Made by a program: the position numbers and the translations under genes. From contig CM043875.1 of the NCBI GenBank assembly GCA_023846275.1, forward strand, positions 4,523,569 through 4,587,568: a DNA stretch of 64,000 nucleotides. The letters run 5' to 3'. Under the pieces are notes generated by a model, which made no database searches, was not told the DNA's origin, and was given only the letters and a program-made list of their open reading frames with translations. The DNA is from Vanilla planifolia. Its lineage: Eukaryota > Streptophyta > Magnoliopsida > Asparagales > Orchidaceae. Below are positions 28,201 through 39,320 of the stretch, in pieces (positions within the stretch are counted from its first letter, which is position 1; each line of letters begins with the position of its first letter).

Positions 28201-30008
28201 TATCCGAGTTTTTCATGTTTTGTCCCCCCAACCCACTCCCCTATCTAAACTAGATTTGAACTTCATAAGTGCTATGAGATAGAACAGATCAGGTAGAATG
28301 GTGCTATGCAAAGGTATTAGCAATACAATTTGTTAAGTATTTTGGAAAAGGCATTTCCTCCCAAAATGACCTTTGTACAATCCTTGATGAAGTTGATATT
28401 TTGTTGCATCATTTACAAAGTAATGAGTATCAGGCTATGACATATTTTTTTGAAAAAAAAAAGGATGTTTATCTTATCCCCAGCTGCCAGTTAAAGCGTG
28501 CATGAACAATTAAAAATCAAAAAAATTAAGAACTATTGACAAACATCTACGAAGGGGCCATTATATTGTGAAGAAAGGACTTCCTCTCACCTGTACACTC
28601 TTCATTCCAAATGCTCTCTCCAGATTCTACACATTTTGCATTATTCAATGATATTTTTTCTTTATCAACTGTCAAGCTATCTGACTACAACTTGTGAGTG
28701 GCCATCTCTATAAACCAAACAAGTACTAATATAACCCTTAACCGTCAAAGAGAGCATGGTTTTCTCCGTTCAAACATTTTTTTCCGTATCAACAATCCTT
28801 GTTCTATTTTATATCATTCTATTTCCCTTCGCTTCCCAGCAGCCATGTTCTCCGCTACCCCATCCTTCATCGAACGACATGAACCGTACTGTGCAAACAT
28901 GCACTAGACTTGCTACCGTCTGCATTAAAACGCATTGCTGCGATAAGCTTCATTGTTAAAATCACATCATAACGAAAAGCAAACCATTTTCTTTGATATG
29001 GCATGCTAAAAACAGCATGATAAAAGAATCATCTTTTGCAGAAGGGATTACATGGTCAAAGCCACAGAGTCGTAGGCAGAGAATTCTTTAGGGATAAAAA
29101 AATTAAAATAAAAAATAATGAATGCAAAGTAGCAGTGCAGGTCTACTGAATGAGCAACCAGGCTAAAAAATTGTGAGCATTCCCAAAAAAAAAAAATTAG
29201 TAAAATATAGAAACAAACGGGAATGCATCAATAAAAATTCTGAACTTGGGTCTACTCCAAACAACAAAGTAAATGAAGTTGATGCGGTAAATGATAGCTT
29301 CAGCCATAAGCGTTGGCATTACGGATTTTGTTTCAATCATCGAATAGAAAGCTGGAAAAAACTAAACTCGTGGAGAAAGCAGAAACAAAAGAGTTACGGC
29401 AACGCGTCGGACCTCCTCATGATGGCGACCAAATTTCCCTCGGGGCCAGCGAGAGAAATGTCAGCTGATCCGCCGATGGCCTCCTTGGCGACATCGTCGA
29501 TGGCAAGGACGATCGGCAGCGACATGTTCACGACCGAGCCGTCATCCAACCGGATCGAATTGAAGTGCAAACTCTGCAAGTACTGATCCTCCCTCATAAA
29601 CCCCGTCAGAGGATTCGCCCACCCCTCCGACACCACATGCACCCACTCCAAATCCACCCTTCCGATCCTCACAGCCGGAAGCGCCGCCGCCTCCGACTTC
29701 TTCGCCTCCAGTTCCTCCGGAGGAACCACCAAGTCCACCAGTTCGCCTCCATCCGGCTCAATCAGCGAGCTCCGCACAATGATGTCGCCGGCGGATCTCG
29801 CCGGGAAGTCTAACGGCGTCGCGACGGCCGCCATGCACAGAGGGCTTGAGTGAAAGAGAGGGTTGTATGACGTCGGCACTCGTCTAACAAAACCTAAATG
29901 GCTCCTCCACTGTGGACTGGCAGGAGCAGCGGCAGCGGGGGAGAGGAGTTTATTAGGGTTGGAGTGACTCAAGATGTAAGCATGAGCATTGGATGAACAG
30001 AGAGCCAT
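22298..30008 (-). CDS. APS: ATP sulfurylase, plastid type, five exons
   Basis: Coding exons on the minus strand are 30008-29413, 23771-23366, 23258-22998, 22840-22754 and 22435-22298. All are GT-AG and in phase; the product is about 495 aa. ATP sulfurylase (sulfate adenylyltransferase) makes adenosine 5'-phosphosulfate and pyrophosphate from ATP and sulfate, the first step of sulfate assimilation. Residues 1-60 are rich in Ser, Ala, Pro and His with few acids, consistent with a plastid transit peptide. The nucleotide-binding block [10 protein letters not shown] lies at residues 279-288, and the second site contains [10 protein letters not shown] from residue 381. Other family blocks are [61 protein letters not shown] and FISGTKMR. 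No APS-kinase domain is fused, as is usual for plants. The gene is on the same strand as, and upstream of, the small membrane-protein gene. An in-frame ATG also exists 45 bases upstream, at 30053. The paralogue number cannot be assigned. Confidence 0.96.
24671..24940. repeat. 135 bp tandem duplication in the ATP sulfurylase intron
   Basis: Two adjacent copies, 24671-24805 and 24806-about 24940, differ at only a few positions by eye. Both start with ATGC(C/T)CAACATGGATGTG and run through TACTTAATGATGATGAAAAC and TTTTGAGAAAATGCTTA. The low divergence indicates a recent duplication compared with other repeats nearby. A more distant relative of its start occurs at about 25690-25740. Confidence 0.9.
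25000..25420 (+). mobile_element. Diverged copy of the L1-like 3' repeat
   Basis: This stretch parallels 27720-28260. Both have a TTGAGAGATTAGAA segment, then TTTGCAATGA-G, CCCAACCTT-G-TTGGCTA-like text, GGCATCATC-ATGGC, then CATATCTAGA followed by TTTTGAGAT-AT and ATAGTTA-C--GTTTTTCAT. No open frame survives. It is in the same orientation as its relative. Confidence 0.6.
27720..28260 (+). mobile_element. Fragment of L1-type LINE 3' region
   Basis: A frame at 27812-28111 reads through 99 codons and ends with [20 protein letters not shown]. That resembles the zinc-binding (zf-RVT) end of plant L1 ORF2, where a W-IWKARN-like motif follows an HL-F-C segment (here [12 protein letters not shown]). 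The similarity is weak, so the family assignment is inference. It lies inside the ATP sulfurylase intron, antisense to the gene. Confidence 0.5.
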
Positions 30009-30059
30009 TGGACCCCGTTTCTTTTGGCTGTAAACTCGGACGGCGGCAAACAAGTTCTT

Positions 30060-32870
30060 ATGGCTCTCTAATTCAAGGACATATTCGCGAGGTCGACGCC
30101 CAAAAAGAGCACCGCACGTTAGATCCCTTTGCGCTCTTTCTATGGTCCGCGTTTTGGGAAGCTTTTAACGGTTGGATTTAGATTGGGCGGTAGATCTGGA
30201 ACAGAAGCTTTCCATAAATGGACAGTAATGGCGCGACCACTGTAGAAGCACCACCACAGAATTAAAGAACGATTCTTTGAACTTCGGGCTATTATGGACA
30301 CACTATTTGCACCAATCTTAGGCAAAATGCAGTATATGTAGTAGCCGTTTATTATTCCGTATGCCAGCTGTTGCATTATAATTGTATGAAACAAAGGCGG
30401 GCGCGAGCTTTTATGACTGGAATTATGCGGATAGAAATGAACTTTATTGCCTTTAATAATTTGAGGGAATGTAGAACGTTCGCCGACATTTATGATAGAA
30501 AGTTTAGAAACTGTTTAATATTATTACAATTATATAACTCCCTTTATAGATTTAAAATGTGCTATAATTAAATAATATTAAAGATTATATATTTGATAGA
30601 TATGTTACAAATATGTATTTGATAAAATGATTAATATTATAAAATAAGTATAATAAGGAATAAAAATGTTTTCTCTCCTTTTATATTATTTTTATTTTTA
30701 AATTAAAAAAAGTGTTTCAAGATATTAAAAAATAATTATATGATATATTAAACATAGTTTATAAGAAAATAAATAAATAAAAAAGATAAAAATTATTAGA
30801 TATGAAACTTGAGCCTCATCTAATTTAGGTAAAATGTTTTTATTAATTATGTCCAATTCATCTTGATTCAACTTCACGTATGTAGATGATACAAATATTT
30901 TTTTATAAATAATAAATGCAAATTGTGAAATGTATTATTAAAAGAATAGAAAATAAGTTGAAATTGTAGATGTTGTTATAACTATGAAGAAGAAATATGT
31001 ATAATATCCTAAAAAAATTAGATATGCATATATAAAATATAATCAAATAAATATTTTAATTCTTAATTTTCATAAAATGTGTATAATTTTATTAACTAAT
31101 GATATTTTGATAAAGTAGGTTATGATAATCATGGTACATATGTGAACCTTATAACAAAGAGAAAAATATAGAATATGTTAAAGAAAATATCTAGAGTTTG
31201 ATGAAAATAATTTCACTAAAATTAGACTTGAATCGATGATTTAATAATAACCAAAGTTTTATAAGTTAATAAGGGTTTTAAGATAGATATTAAAGAATAT
31301 AATAAACCCATAATAAAATCTTAATTAATATAAATATAGACAGTTATTGTCATAAATGTGGGGAGTTCATATATAATATGTGACAAGTTATAAATTATGT
31401 TATTATTCATTTTGTTTCTATTATTGGCTAATCGTTTTGAAAAATATTATTTTATTGTATGATTAAAAATAAATAAAATTAACTGAAAAAATTAATATAT
31501 AGGCAAATAATGATGATGATACTTAAGAAAACTCAAAACATGTGTCATAATTTTGATATCAAAATAGTGTTTAGATTCCCACATAACCCAATATGAGTTA
31601 GGTAAATAATCTTAATAAGGGAAGTGAATGTATTATTAGCATGACATACAAAGATGTGATGTTTGCTATATATTGTTATTAATATATAAATTTTAATGCA
31701 ATGAAGAATGTGTTATATAAAAATTTGCTAAGCGATGAAATGAACAGGTAGGATAAAGTAAGGAAATAACTAGTTAACTTAAATAGGGAAAAAAAGCCAT
31801 GAGTTTCCCAAGATTTGGAGAAATATGGTGTTGGAAGAAATAGTGATATAATAAGTTAAAATAAGATATATGATGATCATATATATTTTATGATATTATG
31901 ATTTATGCATGTTATCAATTCTTTCATTTTTGCTTTTAGCTAGTTAACTTAAAAAGAATGAAGTATTCTTTTATTTTATTAAACTAATTAAAATAATTTT
32001 TCATTATATAAGTGAATGTTACTAAATTTTTGTGATATTTTAAAAAATTATAAGTCTAATATCCCAAACTATTTTTTTATATAAGAAGTTATAAATCTTG
32101 AGATTAAAATAATATCAATATAAATATAATTATTTTAATAAAATAAAGTTAATATTAAAATATTATTATTATAGATTAAAATATTATAATATTATCTTAG
32201 GTGTGTCATATGACAAAATGAGATTAAAATTTTTATTTAAGTATACTTTTGAAAAATGTTCTTTGAGAAAAGTAAAAATGATGGTTAATTTGTAATTTTT
32301 TAAAATATAAATTAGTAGTTATAATTTTTTTTAGAAAAAATGGCATAAATGTCATCATGGGATTTGAGAGAAGTAAAACAATAATTTTGTAGTTTAATTT
32401 TTTACCCCTTCAATGTAGATTAACATTAGGAGATTTATAGTATATAGAAATAGAGAAAGTGTTTTGAGAAGATAGTGAGAAAACTATGAGAAAAATAAAA
32501 AGACAAAAAAGAAAACCAGTGATGAGGAAAAGAGAAAAAAATGAACTATGAATGCAAGAGGAAAAGCAAGAAAAAAAAAAAGAAAAAGAAGCCATGCTTG
32601 TTGTAAGGAGTTTTAGAGTAGTAAAAGAGGAAGAAAAGAAGAGGAGCTCCTATTATAAAGCAAAGGAAATCAAGAAGAGCTAAAACAAATAGAGGAAATA
32701 GTACAGAGCTAATTGAGCTAAAGAGATAAGAAATAGGAATTGGAATTTTTATCAATTTAATTGGTTTTGTGAAAGATTTAGAATGTTTGAGCTAAAGTGA
32801 AAGAGAGAATTTTGTGAGTTTCATTTTCATTTGGAATAAGGATATAACGTTCATTGGTCATTGATGTAAA
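30060..32870. other. Intergenic A+T-rich region upstream of ATP sulfurylase
   Basis: The first 300-400 bases are less A+T-rich and are the likely promoter of the minus-strand ATP sulfurylase; no unmistakable TATA box was found. From 30560 the sequence is extremely A+T-rich and without gene-like frames. A purine-rich stretch lies at about 32440-32720 (pyrimidine-rich on the other strand) and produces spurious Ser/Phe/Leu-rich minus-strand frames. Confidence 0.6.
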
Positions 32871-33619
32871 TCGTGTGAGAACAACGCACAAGAGGGGAGG
32901 GGTGAATTGTGATTTTCACTAAAATTTAGATTTTGAAAAATCTTTCAATTAAAAACGTTTGTAAATAAATTGTGAAATAAAAACGAAAAGTACAATAATA
33001 AGACAAGCAAACAAAAGACAAAGATTTTTAGGTGGTTCGGCCAAACCCGTGCCTACATCCACCCCCGATCAACCCGATCGGGCTTCCACTAACCACTCCC
33101 TTTTGCCGAAGCCGGTAGGGGTAAACCAAGTACAACCGGTGCTCCAACGAGACACCAAAAATCCGAACAAATCCGGCTACAATAATGCATACAATTTTTA
33201 CAATAGCAATGCATACAAAAATCCTACACCTTTAATTTCTCAAAGCAAAGTGGCACAACTAAATATTACCGAATGATGCAACGAAATGTGGAAGAAAGCT
33301 GTTGAAATTTTAGAAGAAGATTGAGCCCGTAGCTCCCACAAGTATGCCAATTGTTGCTCTCGGTTTTGGCATTTTTCTTTAGTTCTTGAAGAAGTTTGCA
33401 AGTGGATTCATCAATCCTATAAATTGTAAAATGTCCTATATATATAGTCCACCAAAAAGCAATTCCAAACGGCTAAAAAAAAGGTAAAAAAGAAACCGGA
33501 AAATAGCCATTGCCGGAAGCCCGAAAAGGAAGAAGAAGAGCAGCAGCCGTCCGATCCCACTTCAAGAATGGACGGCTGGATGGACTTCTCGGCTTGATCA
33601 TCTCTAGACCGTCTGATCC

Positions 33620-33830
33620 GGGCGGACTTGATCTGAACCATTGGATCCCACGCGCTGAACGAACGGCGCTGATTAAACAGCCGTTCGAAATTACTCTCGC
33701 CCGTTGGATCTGGGCGGGCTTGATCTGAAACATTGGATCCCACGCGCTGAACGAACGGCGCTGATTAAACAGCCGTTCGAAATTACTCTCGCCCGTTGGA
33801 TCTGGGCGGGCTTGATCTGTGCCTTTGGAT
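33620..33830. repeat. 92 bp tandem repeat inside the solo LTR
   Basis: Two full copies (33620-33711 and 33712-33803) and a partial third (33804-33830) start GGGCGG(A/G)CTTGATCTG. Each full copy contains TTGGATCCCACGCGCTGAAC and AACAGCCGTTCGAAATTAC. The copies are nearly identical. In a minus-strand LTR the array would lie in U3, upstream of the TATA-like box. Confidence 0.9.
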
Positions 33831-33987
33831 CCTGCCGAAGTTATAAGGTGGGATTTTTAGTCCCACACTGCAGAATGAAATTTGGCACACCGCTTAATAA
33901 TACATCTGCGCCGTTTAACCTGCGAGCCACTTTGGGGGCTGGCTCCCCCCTTCCTTGACCGGGATTTCATCACCCGGTTCAGGTTGA

Positions 33988-34120
33988 CTTAGCCATGCAC
34001 TGTTCTTTGACCGTAGACCGCGCTGAAGTTAGACTTAGCCGAGCTCCTCTCGGCAGGCTTGGCTTAGCCAGGCACTGTTCCGTTGACGTTGACCAGCGCT
34101 AGCCGAGCTGCTCTCGGCGG
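33988..34120. repeat. 75 bp degenerate tandem duplication in the solo LTR
   Basis: Two copies begin at 33988 and 34063 with CTTAGCCA(T/G)GCACTGTTC. Both continue through TTGAC and a CTAGCCGAGCT-CTCTCGGC segment. They are more diverged than the 92 bp repeat, so they probably arose earlier. Confidence 0.75.
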
Positions 34121-34297
34121 TCTTTGGGCGGGCTTTGCTCGCCCCTTTCGGGTCAACCAAATTTTTATTTTTCTTTTTTTATTTCTAAAAAGGCCTGGAC
34201 GGGCTGTTTTGACGCCGGGTCGACCCGTCCATGCTACAGTGCTTTTTCCCGAGACTTTTGCTGATTTAGGGTATTTTTGACGAATTTTTTAGCCACA

Positions 34298-37200
34298 AAT
34301 TTGAATATAAGTGTATAAAAATAATTTTATATTCTTATAGTATTATAAGTTAATTAAGTGGCTATGAAAAGAAATTCATAAAAAACGATTCCATAATAAT
34401 ATTAAAAAATCAAATACCCATGTCTATACATTTTGTCAAATATGCTTGGCCCAAAAATGAAAATTCATTATTAAATAATTTTATAATATTTTTAAATGTT
34501 AATACTACTAGTGTGCCACATAATCTCAAGGTTTTGACATATCAAATTCAAGAGAAATAAAAAGAAATTTAAGTATAAAAAATCTTGCGCATGTCTTAAA
34601 AATTCCTTCAGTAATAAATAGCTTGGTTTTGTAATTATCACATCAAAGGGTACAACAGTCATAACATATGATATACTATATGTAAGTTTAGAAAAGAAGG
34701 TACATATAAGGTCCTTTGAGATTAATATATAGTATCTTGAATTAGACAACCAATGTTAGCTAAACATATAGTATGTTAACATGGAAGATATAGAGTATAT
34801 AAGGGGCATATGTTATATTGGAGGTAAGTATAATAGGCTAAATTATACATATTATATGGTGGAACAAATGTGTAATATATTAAGTAAAAAAATAATAAGT
34901 TAAAGAAAGTACAATTGGTTTAAGTGTAAGGTAGTTTTGTTTAGCATGTATAGTACAATGGATTCAATGTAAGATATCTTAATAAGAAATATAAAAAATG
35001 TATTGTCATGATCCGCTTAGAATTAGTCAAAAAAACCAATAAATACAACCATAATACCAATGTATTAGGTAAAATTAGAGTCAACTGAATAAAACATCTA
35101 ATGACACTAAAAACCAAATAAGTTAAGATGATGAAAAATAATATTTCAATATTTACATCAATACAACTAAGAAAAATAATATCACACAAAATATAGTTGT
35201 CACATTGTATGAAAATCTAAGTTAATGTACCAATACAATATTTTGAAATAAGTAAAGTATAATTATTCTTAAATGCAATATTTATCACTTTCATATTCAC
35301 AAATACAACAAGCTCTTACTATAAGGTCACAAACTATCATTTAAAGACTCTTATGAGTATCAATATCTTAGCTTATTATATAAGTATAGAATAAGCATGA
35401 TATACTTAACAAATAAAATATTAACTATATATAATAAAATAATATGAAAAAGGTAGTGATATAACTAATAAAGATAAAGAGGATAAGAAATAAAACAGAG
35501 CATGACGATCAATAAAGAACAAAAGATTATCATTATATTTATGCTCATATGCATAAAACTCATAAATACATATAATCATCATATAATACTCGTATGTTAA
35601 ACTTTATTTCTTTTTTATTTAATTTTATTTAGCATCTTATTTATTTTTTCTTTCTTTCATTCTCATTATCCTCTTTGCTGCCTAGATTTTATTCTATGAC
35701 CTCTATCTCCACTCTTAGGATTTATTATATATTATACCTCATCATTATTGAGTCTTATTCTTTAACATGTCATAGCTATACCATCACACTAAGGGTTGAA
35801 ATATCTCATCACATAACCATCACCATTAATAATATCCAATATTGATAAAGATGAGACCCCTAATATATTAAGGTCCCATCTCTAAGTGCTTACAGTAGCA
35901 AGGGTAAACAAATCATAATGTAATCATCAAATCTACCAACATCTTATGCTTATAAGGAATAAAGCCTCTATCATATAGAAGTCTCGTCTTTAGGTACCCA
36001 TAGATCATCAAGTAGCCATCGCCTCTCTAACAGTCAAACATCTTATGTTAATAAGGCATAAAATACTATTTTTATGTCAAAGCCCCATCTTTAAGTATCC
36101 ACAATATTATCAACTAACCATCATAAACACCATAGCTAACATGCTATGTTAATAGAGGAAATAAGATCACTAATATGTTGAAGTCAAATCTCTAAACACC
36201 TTCAACACTAGAGAGTGAAGTATCTCATCATCACTTAGTTAAGACCTCCAAAATAATGTGATCATTCTATGACACCAGGGGTTAAAGTATATTATCATAT
36301 ACCTCATTTATTAAGTCATTATATGATAAGATTAAAGTATCATTTTCTTTGATGTGATATATTAGATCACTTTGTTAGTCATTATCTTTTTTTATTTTTT
36401 TATTTTATTTGTGTTATTTTTCTTCTTTTTATCATATGTTTTATTTTATAATATTTACAAATATAATTCATAGCTTAATATATTGTATATATAAAAACAT
36501 AAAAAGATATTATAGAGTTATAATAAAATTAGAACATATGTAATTTATTCTATATCATGTAAATACTCATATTCTTATGCATACCATTATAATAGCCAAA
36601 GAAATTTATTAACTTATTTATATCATAATTATTTAATTAATCTACTTAACAACTCTAAGAAGTTTCTTTTATCACTTTTTATTTTCATTTATTATTTCTT
36701 ATTGTTATAAAAATTCATATTAATTCTTATGAATAATCATTTATTTTTTATTTAAAAAATATATTTTTTAAATTTTTACCAATTATCTCATAAAAATTTC
36801 TTTATTTTGTAATTTTTTTCATCACATTATTGTACGATCGACCCTATCGTACTGTATAGTTACTGTTTTACAAATGTTGAACTACTACATTATAATGATC
36901 ATATAATTTTGATATTACTATCTTATAAGCATGATATGACAGAATCAATGAGTTACAGGTAGATGATTTATATTAAATCAGCTTATTAAAATAAACTTTC
37001 TAATCTGATTCCCATTTTAACTAATATGATTTATGCTTCATTCATATTTTTGCCTTAGCACTGTAAGGTACGATATCACATATCACACTATACGACCCTT
37101 GCTTGATACTAGTTAGACAACAAATCATACAACTAATCTTTATTACGTAGTAAGGGAACTGATCATATAGGTCTGATCTAGTACTCCACTAGTATGATGA

Positions 37201-38850
37201 TATAAAATCTTTGACAACTAATCATATTAGCTTAATTCACCATTCGTACTCATACGATCCATAATATATATGCATAATATCATAACTATAATCATAATAA
37301 TTTGATAACAGTATCTTACAAGTATGATTTATGATCAACATATACTATACATCAAAAATATTAGTTTGATATATGCTTTGTATTAGTATTATCCATATTC
37401 ATAAATATAAAATGGATGGGCATAGGATGATCTGTTGATTAAGCCACACATAGCTTATCTTATTGTTTAAATTTTACTCGTTAATACTATCACCAACATC
37501 TACTTATTTGTTGTATTAATACAATCATTTTGTCTTGCTAATACGATATCTCTAAATTATTAAATTGGATAAGTGATTGGTATAGATGATTCTTTGATCC
37601 AATAGCACATGCATTATCATACTAGTATGATTAATTGATCACACTAGTAGATTCTTAATAGATTCCCTTTTTACATTTATGTCAAAAGGCTTTCTAGCTT
37701 TTGGTGCAAGAGCCATACTAGATGATATAAATGATCATCTTGTATGATCACAGTAATTAGAAATTTAATAACTTCTACCCTTCATAATTTTTTATTGCAA
37801 CTCATATGTAGCACTTAACATTCAAATCAATTAATGTATACTTTAAAAAGAGAGCATGGGTAGGATATTGAACTTTTCATGCATAAAGGAAAACTAAAAC
37901 TCTTTTTTTTTCTCATAAGCTTCCTTTCTTTATATTTTGATTTTTTTGTTTTTCTCATAGGAAAGCATAGTTTTTTCTTCTTCCTCTCAGACCTTCTTCT
38001 CTCTCTCTTCCTACACACACACTCTCTCTCTTAGTTTCACAAATATATCTATTAAGTCTTAGGTAAGAGAAGAAGACTCGTCCTCTTATTAAATAAAATT
38101 ATTAAAATAATATTATTTTATTAATAACTTTTATAAATTTATAAAAACATTCAATTCACCTTTGACAATTACAAACCACATACCCTTGATTCCTTGTGAC
38201 AAGACCTTCATAACAATACACTCCAATAGAAAATATAGTTATTAGCAATTTGACATGTCTTTTGAGGTGCTCAAAATTTACTATATTTTTGAATTATAGA
38301 TTTATAATATTTACATTTAATACATAAAATAATTTTGAAGAGATATGTGAGTTTAATTAAGTGGGTTCTCACACATATAATATGTTAAGCATAGAGTACA
38401 ATATGATGGTACTAAAATAAAAAAATAAAAGAAAAAAATTCAGAATCATGAAATCATACAAAGTATGATATATGTATTAAAAAGGTGAATCAATGATATA
38501 ATGTGAATTTCTTGTATTTGTAGAAAAATAAGAGAAAAAATAATTTAAAAAAATGTAATTTCATCTTAGATTTAAGTAAATCTAATAATTATTATATAAA
38601 TATAATAATAAATTATTTTATGATATATTTCATATTTGAAATATTCTTAAATGTTATTGATTTATCTATTTAGTATGATATGTGGCATGGTTATTTTAGG
38701 TGACATTGGCATTCTATTAAGATGTGATGTTATTTCAATGAGTTATTTTATTTTATTTTATTTGAATAAAAATTATATATATTCTATTAAGTAATATAAA
38801 ATTAAAGGGGAGTGAATTGATATATCATATCTTGTATGATGTTCTTATAT
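34298..38850. other. A+T-rich repeat region without genes
   Basis: No coding frame resembles a protein. The stretch has many ATCATAC...GTATGAT near-palindromes (notably 36930-37660), a degenerate tandem array at about 35840-36240, and pyrimidine-rich tracts including an ACACACACACTCTCTCTC microsatellite at about 38012-38031. It may be the eroded body of one or more old elements. Confidence 0.6.
35840..36240. repeat. Degenerate tandem array, period about 100 bp
   Basis: About four units are visible. Key phrases repeat near 35840, 35941, 36040 and 36141. Each unit has ATCTTATG(C/T)T-ATAAGG-ATAA early on, then TA-T-T--AAG(T/G)(C/T)(C/T)CATCTCTA-GTAC(C/T)C later. The spacing is 99 to 101 bases. 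Units differ by substitutions and small gaps, so the array is old. Phrases such as GAAATATCTCATCAC at about 35790 suggest it once extended further left. Confidence 0.7.
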
Positions 38851-38857
38851 AATGATG

Positions 38858-39320
38858 TTAAATGTAATCTAATTTGATGAAGGACTTGTAGTACTTGGGA
38901 AGCTGTTGTGTATCAAAGATAATTAAGTTGAAGTACTTAGTAACTACTTTTGCCAAATAACTTGTTACTTTATTTCCTTCTTTATAAATATGTACTAAGT
39001 GTATGACTAAAGTACCTTCTACTTGCTTGATTTGTTGAATGATGTTATGCAACTTTTAAGGAATAGTTGTCTTATCCTAAAAATAATATTTATAATATCT
39101 TTGCATCCATTTCAATGTTCATGTTTAGGAGGTCCATATAAGCACATAGTTGAAAACCTAACTGTAAAGCCATTCCTTAAGCTTCCAAAATTGACATGTT
39201 TCTAACAAAATTAAAGAATGCTTTTAGTGCTTCTCCTTGATAATTATAGATGATCTCAAAATAGCTAATTAAATTAGAGTTCCAAACACAGAGCCATCAA
39301 TATTGAATTTGTGAAATTTT
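38858..39320 (-). pseudogene. LINE C-terminal RNase H remnant
   Basis: The minus strand from 39320 gives HKFNIDGSVFGTL, matching the K-N-DGS start of the RNase H domain of plant L1 ORF2, where the D is the first catalytic acid. The last 64 codons (39052-38858) are open and read IQQIKQVEGTLVIHLVHIYK then EGNKVTSYLAKV. These correspond to the H-YREGN-VAD-LA motif, with S in place of the catalytic D. It is therefore inactive. Confidence 0.85.

Larger units (their letters stand above)
23772..29412 (-). other. 5.6 kb first intron of ATP sulfurylase
   Basis: On the minus strand the intron starts GTCCGACG and ends TTTGCAG. It splits an Arg codon (AG|A). It contains several related copies of a dispersed repeat at about 24630-24940, 25000-25420, 25650-25740 and 27720-28260. 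It also holds A+T-rich stretches and, near 27812-28111, a plus-strand frame resembling the 3' end of an L1-type ORF2. No independent gene is supported. Confidence 0.85.
32874..34297 (-). mobile_element. Probable solo LTR, minus strand
   Basis: On the minus strand this begins TGTGGCTAAAAAATTC (at 34297) and ends TTGTTCTCACA (at 32874), giving TG...CA ends. Near its end it has an ACCACCTAAAAATCTTTGTC segment and then CACAATTCACCCCTCCCCTC. Such text is common at the 3' ends of plant Copia-type LTRs, which end in a TTCACCCCCC-like tract. A TATATATATAGG box (about 33430-33445) lies upstream, as expected for U3/R. No primer-binding site or coding domain follows, hence a solo LTR. Flanking pentamers (AATCG left, AATTT right) match at only three of five, so boundaries are tentative. 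It is G+C-rich compared with its surroundings and has internal tandem duplications. Confidence 0.6.

Noticed and set aside
29173..29813. Plus-strand frames over the ATP sulfurylase first exon
   Set aside because: They are antisense shadows of a well-supported exon with intact family motifs.
32410..32755. Ser/Phe/Leu-rich minus-strand frames
   Set aside because: They come from a purine-rich strand bias; no family resemblance and no splice partners.
35840..36240. CRISPR-like regular repeats
   Set aside because: The units are about 100 bases, degenerate along their whole length and without unique spacers, in a plant genome. It is a tandem array.
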